This document shows positions 7,548 to 15,407 of a stretch of 42,290 bases of DNA, one piece after another. The stretch is from Syntrophobacteraceae bacterium (lineage in GTDB: Bacteria > Desulfobacterota > Syntrophobacteria > Syntrophobacterales > Syntrophobacteraceae): assembly GCA_025454175.1 (NCBI GenBank), contig JALOOX010000049.1:1-42290 (forward strand), written 5' to 3'. Made by a program: the position numbers and the translations under genes. Position 1 is the first letter of the stretch. Every line of letters starts with the position of its first letter. The notes below the pieces were generated by a model, which did no database searches, was not told the DNA's origin, and saw nothing but the letters and a program-made list of their open reading frames with translations.

Positions 7548-8369
7548 ATGGAAGACAAGCCCAAGATCATCGTCATCAAGCGCGTCAAGAAGGGGCACGG
7601 CGGCCACCATGGGGGAAGCTGGAAGGTGGCCTATGCCGATTTCGTGACGGCCATGATGGCCTTCTTCCTCCTCATGTGGCTCCTTTCCATGGTGTCGCCC
7701 GAAAAGCGCGCCGTCATGGCCCTCTATTTCAAGCATTTCAGCCTGTTCGAGCAGGGTGGCCAGTCCTTCATGCACGAGCACGGCATGAAGCCCATGGACA
7801 CCAAGGGGGGCGAGGAATACTACGAGAAGGGGGACAGCACCAGCACGGGCTTCACCGACGAGGAGCTCAAGGGGTACCTGGCCACCGAGCTCCAGAAGAC
7901 CATGGGCTCCATGTCCGCCAATGTCATCGTGGACCTCTCGGAATCCGGGGTCAGAATTCAAATTGTTGACACTCAGGACGGCCTCATCTTCCCGCCCGGG
8001 AGCACCCAGATGACGGACCTCGGGAAGCGCATTCTGAGGGTGGCCGCTGAAACCATGCGGAGTGTCCCCAACAAGATCATCGTCGAGGGGCACACGGACT
8101 CGTCGGCCACCCGCAACGAGCAGATGTCCAACTGGGAGCTTTCTTCCCTCAGGGCGTGCTCGGCCCGGCGCGAGCTCGAGCTGATCGGGATCGATCCCAA
8201 CCGGGTGGATCGGGTCGTCGGATTCGCCAACAAGGATCCGCTCTTCAAGGACAACCTGGAAGATCCCCGCAACCGGAGGATCAGCATCGTATTCCTCTAT
8301 AACAAGAAAAAGCAGAAGCCTCAAAATCCCTACGACTGGGTCTGGAAATCCCCCACCGCCATGAAATGA
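7548..8369 (+). CDS. motB: Flagellar motor stator protein MotB
   Basis: MotB pairs with MotA and anchors the stator to peptidoglycan. The 273-residue protein has a basic cytoplasmic N-terminus and one membrane helix containing the proton-binding aspartate (VAYADFVTAMMAFF, Asp31). A periplasmic OmpA-like domain follows, with IIVEGHTDS and NRRISIVFLY, the peptidoglycan-binding signature. It is the last gene of the PilZ-motA-motB operon. No terminator with a T-run is seen after it; a heptad repeat begins about 70 bases downstream. Confidence 0.96.
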   Translation: MEDKPKIIVIKRVKKGHGGHHGGSWKVAYADFVTAMMAFFLLMWLLSMVSPEKRAVMALYFKHFSLFEQGGQSFMHEHGMKPMDTKGGEEYYEKGDSTSTGFTDEELKGYLATELQKTMGSMSANVIVDLSESGVRIQIVDTQDGLIFPPGSTQMTDLGKRILRVAAETMRSVPNKIIVEGHTDSSATRNEQMSNWELSSLRACSARRELELIGIDPNRVDRVVGFANKDPLFKDNLEDPRNRRISIVFLYNKKKQKPQNPYDWVWKSPTAMK

Positions 8370-8825
8370 GAGTCTCTTGGCCCGCCTCGAAAGCTGTTGT
8401 ATTCTCGTGGGGGCTCAGCAAGTCGGCCGGAAGCCTGCTGCGAGAAGTTTCAAGTTTAAGGTTTCAAGTTTCAAGTTGAAAACCCGTGTCTCGTGAGTCC
8501 CTTATCATTGCCCAGGGTGGCCCGGAGGGCATGAAGGATCGCAGTGTCGGAATTCTGACGGAGAGGTCAGGCCGCTCTGATGCGGGGCATCGAGCAGACG
8601 AGCGTTCCGGCTCGGGCATCGTCTGTGTCGGCTTTGGCGGCGTCGGCGTTGACGCGCCGATCCGGTGCGCCGCGGCGGGCGTGACTTGTACCGCGGACGG
8701 CTGCAAACTGGATTTTCCGTCATTTCGACCGAAGGGAGAAATCTGAAGAGATCCCTCACATGCGTTCGGGATGACAAAAAGCCAAATTCAAGCCGTTCTC
8801 GGTATAAAGGGTTGAGGGGGGGTGC
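8370..8825. repeat. Gap with heptad copy 4 and CATTTCGACC element copy 1
   Basis: No gene is supported. The heptad element is at about 8445-8540. Between about 8700 and 8805 lies an element with tttccgtcatttcgacc, gaagggagaaatc and tcacatgcgttcgggatgac, nearly identical to 15185-15290. The bases between (about 8560-8700) are GC-rich and show no clear structure or reading frame. Confidence 0.65.
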
Positions 8826-9557
8826 GTGCTCACCGAGAGGCGGTATTCCATTCCCATGGGTCATGGACCCGGTCATCTGGCGGTCATTCTGCATCGGCCC
8901 GCTCGGATCCCGCGCGGCGTGGTCATCTGTTGCCACGGGATGCTGAGCCACAAGGAAAGCCGCAAGTTTGCCGCCGTTGCGGAAGCCCTGGGCTCGGTGG
9001 GGATTGCGGCGGTGAGGTTCGATTTTTCGGGATGCGGGGAGAGCAGTCCGGCGCCGGTTGGCGGGGCGCTCGTCCCTTCGAGGTTGAGGGATTTGCACGC
9101 GGTGATCGACCACGCCCTCGGGGAGATCTGGTCCCGGGGCGGGGTGGGGCTCATGGGCTCCAGTCTCGGGGGCTACCTCGCGCTGCTGGCGGCGGCCGGC
9201 CGGCTGGAAGTCCGGGCCACGGTCTGCTGGGCGACCCCTTACGACCTGGGGAGAATACAGGCTGCATTGACGGGCTCCCAGGAGTTGATCCAGCATTTCC
9301 CACCCGGATTCAAAGTGGGGGAGCCCCTCGACCTGTCGGAGCTTTCCGGGCCGTGCGGGGTGCTCGTGATCCATGGCCTGCGGGACGAGACCGTTCCGTG
9401 GACCGATGCCGGAAGTATCCACGGGAGAGTGGGTGAGCCCAGGCGCCTCATGTTTTTCGAGCAGGCCGACCACCGCTTCCTGGATGAGGACTGCCGGCAG
9501 CTGGCCATCCGGGCCACGGTGGACTGGTTTCTGGAAATGGGTGTCGGAGTGGGATGA
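8826..9557 (+). CDS. Alpha/beta hydrolase
   Basis: A 243-residue serine hydrolase without signal peptide. It has an oxyanion region VICCHGMLSHKES, the RFDFSGCGESS strand-turn, a nucleophile elbow GLMGSSLGGYLAL (catalytic Ser), an acid in GLRDETVP and a histidine in QADHRFLD. The triad is complete. It resembles bacterial esterases and dienelactone-hydrolase-like proteins of the YqiA/BAAT-like type, but the substrate is not deducible. The start is a GTG at 8826 preceded by a GAGGGGGG ribosome site. It stands alone between repeat-filled gaps. Confidence 0.85.
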   Translation: MLTERRYSIPMGHGPGHLAVILHRPARIPRGVVICCHGMLSHKESRKFAAVAEALGSVGIAAVRFDFSGCGESSPAPVGGALVPSRLRDLHAVIDHALGEIWSRGGVGLMGSSLGGYLALLAAAGRLEVRATVCWATPYDLGRIQAALTGSQELIQHFPPGFKVGEPLDLSELSGPCGVLVIHGLRDETVPWTDAGSIHGRVGEPRRLMFFEQADHRFLDEDCRQLAIRATVDWFLEMGVGVG

Positions 9558-9564
9558 GGAACTG

Positions 9565-9665
9565 CTCTAAAAAGTTTCAAGTTTGAGATTTCAAATTTGA
9601 AGTTGAAAACCAGCGTCTCGTGAGCTCCTTTTCATGAGATCGGGTGCGCCAAGGGAGGCATGAGG
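9565..9665 (+). repeat. Heptad repeat element, copy 5
   Basis: Heptads caagtttgagatttcaaatt lead to GAAAACCAGC, GTGAGCTCC and TTTTCATGAGATCGGGTGC, the same block order as in the other copies. It lies directly behind the hydrolase stop. Confidence 0.7.
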
Positions 9666-9752
9666 GCTGGTCGGGCCATGAGAGAATGTACCCGAGCATG
9701 GTTTCTCCAGCCGGGTTTTCTAATGCTGATGCGTCCCGGGCTCAAAAGCGAC

Positions 9753-9783
9753 TTGACAGCGCCCGGCAGGGTTTGCTACGGAT
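9753..9783 (+). promoter_or_regulatory. Possible sigma-70 promoter of the riboswitch leader
   Basis: A perfect -35 TTGACA (9753-9758) is followed after 18 bases by TACGGAT, a weak -10. It is about 20 bases before the riboswitch, in the right place and orientation. Confidence 0.4.
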
Positions 9784-9799
9784 GGGGCACGTTGAATAT

Positions 9800-9952
9800 A
9801 GAGCCATCAGGTGCTGGATAGCTCAAAAGGGAATCCCGTGCAATTCGGGAGCGGTCCCGCCGCTGTGAACGGGGACGAAATCCACACGAGCCACTGGAAT
9901 TCCGGGAAGGCGTGGAGAGTAGAATGATCCGTGAGCCAGAAGACCTGCCTGA
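9800..9952 (+). promoter_or_regulatory. Cobalamin (AdoCbl) riboswitch
   Basis: The conserved blocks appear in order: the P2-P3 start AGGTGC (9809), AAAAGGGAATCCCGTGCAA, TCGGGAGCGGTCCCGCCGCT (the B12 box region), GTGAACGGGGACGAAATCC, GCCACTGG, and the closing GCCAGAAGACCTGCC. This is the standard cobalamin aptamer with no missing core block. It is followed by an intrinsic terminator at 10020-10052 and then, about 300 bases on, by cbiK. That fits B12 repression of cobalt-chelatase expression by termination. Confidence 0.93.
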
Positions 9953-10019
9953 GTGGTATTGACGGTGGTACGCGCGACTACTGCCCGATTCGAAGGATGA
10001 AGCTTCACCAGGGTGCAAT

Positions 10020-10052
10020 CCTCAGGACCTGCGGGTTCTGAGGTTTTTTTTT
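10020..10052 (+). terminator. Intrinsic terminator downstream of the cobalamin riboswitch
   Basis: CCTCAGGACC (10020-10029), loop TGCG and GGTTCTGAGG (10034-10043) form a 10-bp stem with one G-U pair, followed by nine T residues (10044-10052). Its position about 70 bases after the aptamer fits the expression platform of a terminating riboswitch. Confidence 0.88.
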
Positions 10053-10160
10053 GGGGAAACGTGCACCTGGGCCCGCCACGCCCACCCGTTTCCTCCTCAT
10101 CGCGTTTCCTTCAACCCTTGAAGCGCCCGGGGGGACAGCCCTCCCGGGTGCCCCCGGCCA

Positions 10161-10289
10161 ATGCTGTTGAATTAAGCCATGGGCGGGGGGAGTGGGAAAC
10201 ACGGGGACGCGGAGAATTTCCCCATCTCACAGTCTCCGTGGCTCCGCGTCAACCGTTCTGCAACGCCCACGTCTTCAGCTTGACAGCAT
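10161..10289. mobile_element. MITE-like element, degenerate copy between riboswitch and cbiK
   Basis: The left end ATGCTGTTGAATTAAG (10161-10176) matches the end of the 159-300 element with one change. The right end CTTGACAGCAT (10279-10289) is a decayed partner. The interior differs from copy 1 and carries an inverted pair on tccgcgtccccgtg/ccgtggctccgcg. It separates the riboswitch terminator from cbiK. Confidence 0.5.
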
Positions 10290-10355
10290 GGACGTCCCCT
10301 GCGAAGCGACGCGAGCGCTGTTTCATTCGATCCCGAACCATCGGAGGAAGCATCC

Positions 10356-11180
10356 ATGAGCTCGACTCAAGAGCCATTCAGGCGGGCCATTCTTCTCGTG
10401 GCTTTCGGCACGAGCGTTCCGGAGGCCCGGAAAGCGTTCGGCCGGATCCAGTCCCAGGTTGCCCGGGCGTTTCCCCGGACGGAGATCCGATGGGCTTACA
10501 CGTCCAGGGTCATAAGGGCGAAGCTGGCCCGGCAGGGGGAAACCCTGGAATCTCCCGAACTGGCTCTCGCCCGCCTCAAGGATGAAGGCTTTTCTCACGT
10601 GGCCGTGCTTTCCCTCCACGTTTTCCCCGGGCAGGAGTTTCACGACCTTCATCGTACCGCGACGCTCTTTACCCGAATGGCCAAGGGCTTCCGGGGGGTC
10701 GCCGTGGCGATGCCCCTGCTCTCGTCCTATGAGGACCTGGTGCGGGCGGCCGGGGCGCTGCTCCTTCAGGTCCCGACCGATCGTCGGCCCGATGAAGCGG
10801 TGCTCTTCATGGGACACGGCAATCAGAAGCATCCCGCGGACATGGTTTATGCCGCCATGAACCATGTGCTTTCCGACCTGTCCGAGCGTGCTCACGTCGG
10901 CACGGTCCAGGGGAGGCCGAACATCCATGATCTACTTCCGAAGCTGCAGGCCGTGGGAGTACGGAAGGCCCGGCTGATCCCGTTCATGACCGTTGCGGGC
11001 GAGCATGCCCGGCAGGACATGGCGGGAGACGATCCGGGGAGCTGGCGGTCGGTGCTGGCTCGACACGGCATCGAATGCGAGGTTCAAATGGCTGGAATCG
11101 CGGAAAACCCGGCCATTGTGGAGATCTGGCTGGACCACCTGGGGGAGGCGATGGAACGCTTGAATGCACCGCCTCCCTGA
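10356..11180 (+). CDS. cbiK: Sirohydrochlorin cobaltochelatase CbiK
   Basis: CbiK inserts cobalt into sirohydrochlorin in the anaerobic cobalamin pathway. The 274-residue protein carries the CbiK core: an N-terminal ILLVAFGTSVPEARKAF segment, HVFPGQEFHDL, and the metal-site histidines in FMGHGNQKHPAD and VAGEHARQDMAGDD. It has no signal peptide, so it is the cytoplasmic form; Desulfovibrio relatives also have a periplasmic heme-binding form. The ATG at 10356 follows GGAGG (GGAGGAAGCATCC). It is the only biosynthetic gene behind the cobalamin riboswitch. The next gene converges from the other side 14 bases after the stop. Confidence 0.94.
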   Translation: MSSTQEPFRRAILLVAFGTSVPEARKAFGRIQSQVARAFPRTEIRWAYTSRVIRAKLARQGETLESPELALARLKDEGFSHVAVLSLHVFPGQEFHDLHRTATLFTRMAKGFRGVAVAMPLLSSYEDLVRAAGALLLQVPTDRRPDEAVLFMGHGNQKHPADMVYAAMNHVLSDLSERAHVGTVQGRPNIHDLLPKLQAVGVRKARLIPFMTVAGEHARQDMAGDDPGSWRSVLARHGIECEVQMAGIAENPAIVEIWLDHLGEAMERLNAPPP

Positions 11181-11194
11181 TCTCTCGACCTCGA

Positions 11195-11971
11195 TCATCC
11201 CGTCTCGGAGCTTTTGGGGATTCCGTGGCTGCAGGGTACCTCGCAGCCGCATTTGCCGCAGACATCCACCAGCGGGAGATCGGCATGGTGGGAGTCATTT
11301 GCCAGGCACTGGCGATAGCAGGCATGTCGATCGAAGCGATCGGGAAAGAGGGCGTCGTACCGGCACTTTTTGAAGCAGCCTCCGCATTTCCCGCCGGCCT
11401 TGAGGAGGCAGAGCTCGACCGATGGGCGGGGCGTCGGAGGAAGGGGCAGGGTGGTGACCAGGCTTCCCAGGCGGCCGCAGCATCCGGCCTCGGTGATGAG
11501 CCAGTGGTGGGAGCCGAAGGTTCCGAGGCCCGCGATGAACCCGATGTGCTTGTGGGACCAGCCGCTCACCAGCCTTTCTTCGTCGAAATTGTGCGTGGCG
11601 GGTGTCGTGCTCGCCGCAAAGCCCCTGTCCCGGATTACGGCTTCCAGATGCTCGTTGACGGCATGAATGAGCCGATTGGTGATGACGTAGGCCTCGGCCC
11701 AGCTTCTGGCGGCGAATTCTTTCTCGGCTGCGTTTTCCCGTCCCAGTCTTCTCGCGAAAGGGAGGAAAAAGACCAGGACCGACCGGGCTCCGGGAAGGAG
11801 GTCCCCGGGCATCGCGTGATCGGGGGCCACGGCGGTGCGAAGCTCGGAAAAGAGGGGATCGTCGGCGGAGGCCACGGCCAGGAGCGGCTCCCGCCACATG
11901 CCGTCCCGTGCATGCTCCCGGTCCCACCTTGAAACCACCTGATGCATCTCTTCCCTGAGCCGTTCCAGCAT
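11195..11971 (-). CDS. Iron-sulfur protein of the epoxyqueuosine reductase (QueG)-like type
   Basis: A 258-residue protein with a C-terminal double cluster region: ELCLLKAGGKCGGCFKKC, then HACYRQC, then DVCGKCGCEVPC. This fits two 4Fe-4S clusters. The middle (SGWSHKHIGFIAGLGTFGSHH, WLITEAGCCGRLGSLVTT) matches the QueG and reductive-dehalogenase-like fold that binds a corrinoid in QueG itself. It is much shorter than QueG (about 350-380 residues) and lacks the C-terminal HEAT repeats. It is therefore probably a paralogue of the shorter family common in anaerobes, not a tRNA-modifying QueG. The ATG at 11971 follows GGGAGGCGAGTG. Placement beside the B12-regulated cbiK is suggestive, though convergent. 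Confidence 0.75.
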   Translation of the reverse strand: MLERLREEMHQVVSRWDREHARDGMWREPLLAVASADDPLFSELRTAVAPDHAMPGDLLPGARSVLVFFLPFARRLGRENAAEKEFAARSWAEAYVITNRLIHAVNEHLEAVIRDRGFAASTTPATHNFDEERLVSGWSHKHIGFIAGLGTFGSHHWLITEAGCCGRLGSLVTTLPLPPTPRPSVELCLLKAGGKCGGCFKKCRYDALFPDRFDRHACYRQCLANDSHHADLPLVDVCGKCGCEVPCSHGIPKSSETG

Positions 11972-12336
11972 CACTCGCCTCCCTGAACCGTTCTTAAACC
12001 CGATGATCCACGCTTTTTGCTCGCTTATACCCCAAATGTGTCCGACTGGCCCCGGTTTTTCATGGAGATCCACGGGGCGAGGCGCCTCGGCACTCCAGTG
12101 CCGGCGTCCTGGCGTGGCTCGCTGCCTGGCCGGGCGGATTCCAGCCATGCTCGTTGAGGTTGAAGACCTTCATTTTCTCACCGCAAAGGCGCAAAGGGAC
12201 CATGCCTGCCTTTCTTTGAGTTCTTCGCGCCTTTGCGGTGAATAAAAGGAAGATCCAATCCTCGATCAGTACAGCTTTTGACAATTGCACGGATTCGGGA
12301 GAAGATGCGGTTGAAGCCTGAATGGGGAGGTGGAGC
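11972..12336. repeat. Gap with an ACCGCAAAGGCGCAAAG hairpin
   Basis: The gap lies between two divergent genes. A 17-bp inverted repeat ACCGCAAAGGCGCAAAG (12180-12196) pairs with CTTCGCGCCTTTGCGGT (12223-12239). A small palindrome CGGCACTCCAGTGCCG lies near 12088. A TTGACA at 12278-12283 could be the -35 of the response regulator gene, but its -10 (GAAGAT) is poor. No gene is seen. Confidence 0.6.
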
Positions 12337-13002
12337 ATGGCGGATACCTTGAGAGTTGTTCTCGTTGAGGATCACCCGATTTTTCGCGAAGGGCTGCGGG
12401 CGCTGGTGGTCTCATCCCTCGGCTATCAGGTCGTCGGAGAGGCCGAGGACGGTCAGCAGGCCGTCGAAATGTGCCGTGAATGCGCGCCGGACCTTGTGCT
12501 CATGGACCTTTCCCTGCCCCGCATGAATGGGATTGAAGCCGCGGAGCGCATCAAGGAGCAGGCGCCCCGGACCATCATTCTCGCCGTGACGGTCCACCTG
12601 GACGACGAGTACATCGCCGCCGCCTTCCAGGCGGGCATAGACGGCTACGTGCTCAAGGACGCCAATCGGTCCGAGATCATCGAGGCCATCCGGACGGTCG
12701 TCTCAGGCCGGCCTTACCTCTCTCCCGAGGTCTCGGAGAAGGTGATTCGGGGTTTCGTCAAGGGATCGACGGAAAAGGAGGCGGATGCCGCCTCAACGCC
12801 CCTCACGCCCCGTGAGCTGGAGGTGCTCAAGCTGGTGGCCGAGGGGCATACGAACCGCGCCATTGGCGATCGCCTCTTCATCAGCGTTAAGACCGTCGAG
12901 AAGCACCGGGCCAGCCTGATGGCCAAGCTCGATCTCCACAGCCCCCAGGCGCTCACCGCTTACGCATTCGAAAAGGGTCTCATCGGCCGGAGGCCAAGTT
13001 AG
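12337..13002 (+). CDS. NarL/FixJ-family response regulator
   Basis: A 221-residue two-domain regulator. The receiver has the acidic pair VLVEDHP (Glu11, Asp12), phosphoacceptor Asp57 in LVLMDLSLP, and the Lys in GYVLKDA. The C-terminal LuxR-type helix-turn-helix reads LTPRELEVLKLVAEGHTNRAI...SVKTVEKHRASLM. The start is the ATG at 12337 behind GGGAGG. Its partner is almost surely the sensor kinase on the opposite strand: the two genes converge and share their last 23 bases. The target genes are unknown. Confidence 0.95.
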   Translation: MADTLRVVLVEDHPIFREGLRALVVSSLGYQVVGEAEDGQQAVEMCRECAPDLVLMDLSLPRMNGIEAAERIKEQAPRTIILAVTVHLDDEYIAAAFQAGIDGYVLKDANRSEIIEAIRTVVSGRPYLSPEVSEKVIRGFVKGSTEKEADAASTPLTPRELEVLKLVAEGHTNRAIGDRLFISVKTVEKHRASLMAKLDLHSPQALTAYAFEKGLIGRRPS

Positions 13003-14404
13003 GCGCCCCCTGCCATGAAACGCGGACCCGTGTCCCTTCTCCGGGCCTGGACTCGATTTCGAGCCGCCCGCCCGACAGTTCGGCCCTCTCCCGCATGCTG
13101 GCGAGCCCCATGCCGGGCTGGCCGTCCAGCTCGCTTTTCATTGGAGGAGAGGGTATGCCCCTGCCATTGTCCCGGATCTCGAGAGTGATCTCGCCGCTGT
13201 CCTGGCTGAGCTCAACCTGGATGCGGTCGCACTGGCTGTGCTTGACGGCATTGTTGAGGGCCTCCTGAAGGATCCGGAACATCGGGACCTTCAAGGTGGC
13301 CGGGATTTCCTCCTCGTCCAGGTCCGTGTGTCGCTCCACGGTGACCCCCGAGTAGATGGTTTCGATCTCCCTGCAGAGCCAGTTTATGGTGGCCAAAATC
13401 CCCAGGTCATCCAGCATTGCCGGACGCAGCGCCTTCAGCATGGCGCGCAGCTCGCGCATCACCTCCTGGATGAGGGTCACCGCCGATTCGAGGGAGCGGA
13501 GCTCCTCGGGGGCAACGGCAGCCTTCAACCGCTCCAGGGATTCCTCGATGCTGAACTTGACGGCGCTCAGCGACTGCCCGATGCTGTCGTGGAGCTGCAT
13601 GGCCATGTGCTTGCGCTCCGTTTCCTGGGCCGACATGAGCTGTGCCGAGAGGAGCCTGAGCTGTCGTTCCGAATCCTCGAGCTTCTTCAGGGCCCGCCGC
13701 CGCACCTCCTCCACCCCGATGGCCGAGGCAATGATTCCTGTGAGTCTCACCTCCTCCTCGCCCGGCGTCACGTCGCGGTCGTAAAAGGCGCACAGCGCCC
13801 CGACAGCCTCCGAGCCCAGGCTGACCGCTCGACCGAAGTAGGTCTTGAGGCGGTGGGCCTTGATCCATGGGTCCTTCAGGGCGTAGGGAGTGAGGTCGAG
13901 GTTTCGAATGAGGCGCGGACCCTGGGCCTGGCTCTCGATGACTTCGTGGCAAATGTGCCCCTGGGGTGCTTCACTGCTCTCCGAGCCGCAGACTCCTCCC
14001 CAATGCCCCCAAAGGCATAGTTTCCCGCCGTCAAGCTGGTTGTAAAAGGCGGCCGAGGCGTTCAGGAGCTCGCCGGTGAGCTCGGTGAGGTGGTGGATGT
14101 TTTCAACGGGGTCGGGCCCGAACTGGAAGAAGCACTCATTCATTCGGGTCAGTCTCGCTTCGGTCTTCGATAGCCTTCCGATCATGGCCTGGGCGTAGAA
14201 CCCGAAGCCGACGAGCAGCGAGATGGAAAGGAGGCGCATCATGGTTTCGTTGAGATCGGGATTCAGAAGGCGGGAGATCGGGGGACCCAGGCCGTAAACA
14301 CAGGAATCCATGATGGATTCGATGATCCAGTAAAGCACCGAGAGTCCGACGGCCACCCAGCCCATGCGTTTGGACAGCCAGGATTTCTGCTCCAGTCCAT
14401 TCAT
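12980..14404 (-). CDS. GAF-domain sensor histidine kinase (NarX/DegS-type HisKA_3)
   Basis: A 474-residue membrane sensor with two N-terminal membrane helices (about residues 14-32 and 57-75), a GAF-like domain (about 100-235), a short coiled coil, and a HisKA_3 dimerisation domain with His272 in MQLHDSIGQSLSAVKF. The ATPase domain has FRILQEALNNAVKHS (N box), EIRDNGRGIP (G1) and GMGLASMRERA (G2). This is the usual partner type for NarL-family regulators. The ATG at 14404 (GGAG five bases upstream) is preferred over a GTG at 14524 and an ATG at 14446 with weak sites. The loop between membrane helices is only about 25 residues, so sensing is more likely by the GAF domain. The 3' end overlaps the regulator gene by 23 bp. 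Confidence 0.92.
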   Translation of the reverse strand: MNGLEQKSWLSKRMGWVAVGLSVLYWIIESIMDSCVYGLGPPISRLLNPDLNETMMRLLSISLLVGFGFYAQAMIGRLSKTEARLTRMNECFFQFGPDPVENIHHLTELTGELLNASAAFYNQLDGGKLCLWGHWGGVCGSESSEAPQGHICHEVIESQAQGPRLIRNLDLTPYALKDPWIKAHRLKTYFGRAVSLGSEAVGALCAFYDRDVTPGEEEVRLTGIIASAIGVEEVRRRALKKLEDSERQLRLLSAQLMSAQETERKHMAMQLHDSIGQSLSAVKFSIEESLERLKAAVAPEELRSLESAVTLIQEVMRELRAMLKALRPAMLDDLGILATINWLCREIETIYSGVTVERHTDLDEEEIPATLKVPMFRILQEALNNAVKHSQCDRIQVELSQDSGEITLEIRDNGRGIPSPPMKSELDGQPGMGLASMRERAELSGGRLEIESRPGEGTRVRVSWQGAPNLASGR

Positions 14405-14586
14405 GGCTTCTCCGGAATTTGGGTCTTTTTGGTCATTTGTTCCCATGTAGGGGGCTCCATGCGAAAAGGCTTGCCTAAAAACATTCCAGTGGGTATTTGG
14501 GCCGGAATGTATAGACGGGAGCACTGGGGCGGAAGTTACGGAAACGGGCTGCGCCCCTCGATAATGCCGAGCCAGGAGAGGAGTCT

Positions 14587-15078
14587 GTGACTTCTGATCA
14601 ACCCGCCGTTCCGACGGAAACGTCTGGAGATATGATCCATCACGAGAAAAGGGCCAGAAGGTGGAACATCCTGGTGACCGTTCTTCTCACCGCGGTGCTT
14701 TTTGTGCCGATGCCTTTCGTCCGCTTCGACACCTGGCCGGGAAATGAGATGCTGGCCGAGCACATCGTCACCCCCTGGAGCCGTTTCAGGCTCTGCTATG
14801 AAAGCCTGCCGTGCCGTGACCCCGTCGTGGATGTCTACCGGTTCTCCTGGAAGGGGCGGCTCAAGAACGGCGACGGCACCAATCCCCAGTTCCTGCATCC
14901 CGGCTCACTGGGACCCGCCTCCCTCAAATGGCAGAACGGCCCCGAGATCACCCTGCGCGAAGCCTATGTCCATGGCGAGCTCATCCGGGTCGAGACCTAC
15001 TGGCAGCCGATGATCCTCTGGCCCTTCAAGATGATATGGCGCATCAGGGAGCACTTCAAGGTGCCCGTCAGAGCCTGA
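14587..15078 (+). CDS. Hypothetical single-pass membrane protein
   Basis: I do not recognise the family. The 163-residue product has a charged N-terminus, one hydrophobic segment (WNILVTVLLTAVLFVPMPFV, about residues 26-45) that may be a membrane anchor or uncleaved signal, and then about 115 residues rich in Trp and Tyr with two Cys (RLCYESLPC). The C-terminal part looks beta-rich and extracytoplasmic. The GTG start at 14587 has AGGAGAGGAG upstream. It is divergent from the sensor kinase, with a gap of about 180 bp. A link to that system is possible but unproven. Confidence 0.65.
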   Translation: MTSDQPAVPTETSGDMIHHEKRARRWNILVTVLLTAVLFVPMPFVRFDTWPGNEMLAEHIVTPWSRFRLCYESLPCRDPVVDVYRFSWKGRLKNGDGTNPQFLHPGSLGPASLKWQNGPEITLREAYVHGELIRVETYWQPMILWPFKMIWRIREHFKVPVRA

Positions 15079-15406
15079 GAGCCTGTCTGGGAATTGCTCA
15101 TCCTGCCCTGTCGCGGGTGGGGATAAGCCCCGCCAACGCCGGCCGGGACGCAACCCGGCCCTACCATTAAATATACCGCAGACGGCTAAAAACCGGGCTT
15201 TCCGTCATTTCGACCGAAGGGAGAAATCCAAAGAGATCCCTCACATGCGTTCGGGATGACAAAAAGTCAGATTCAAGCCGTTCGCAGGTGGGGCCGGGTT
15301 GCGTCCCGGCCGATCCGGCTCCTCCGTGCCGGCCTGCCATTCCCAAACAGGCTCTGAGTGCGCCTGCTTCAAGGGAGCGGCCCCCCCGCAATGCTGTTGA
15401 AATAAG
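15079..15406. repeat. Composite repeat: inverted GGCCGGGACGCAACCCGGCC arms around CATTTCGACC element copy 2
   Basis: A 26-bp arm at 15140-15165 is repeated inverted at 15287-15312 with one mismatch. Between them lies the CATTTCGACC element (about 15185-15290), nearly identical to 8700-8805. A related single arm occurs near 20724-20748. A lone MITE end (ATGCTGTTGAAATAAG, 15391-15406) abuts the stop of the next gene. No gene is present. Confidence 0.7.
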
Positions 15407-15407
15407 C

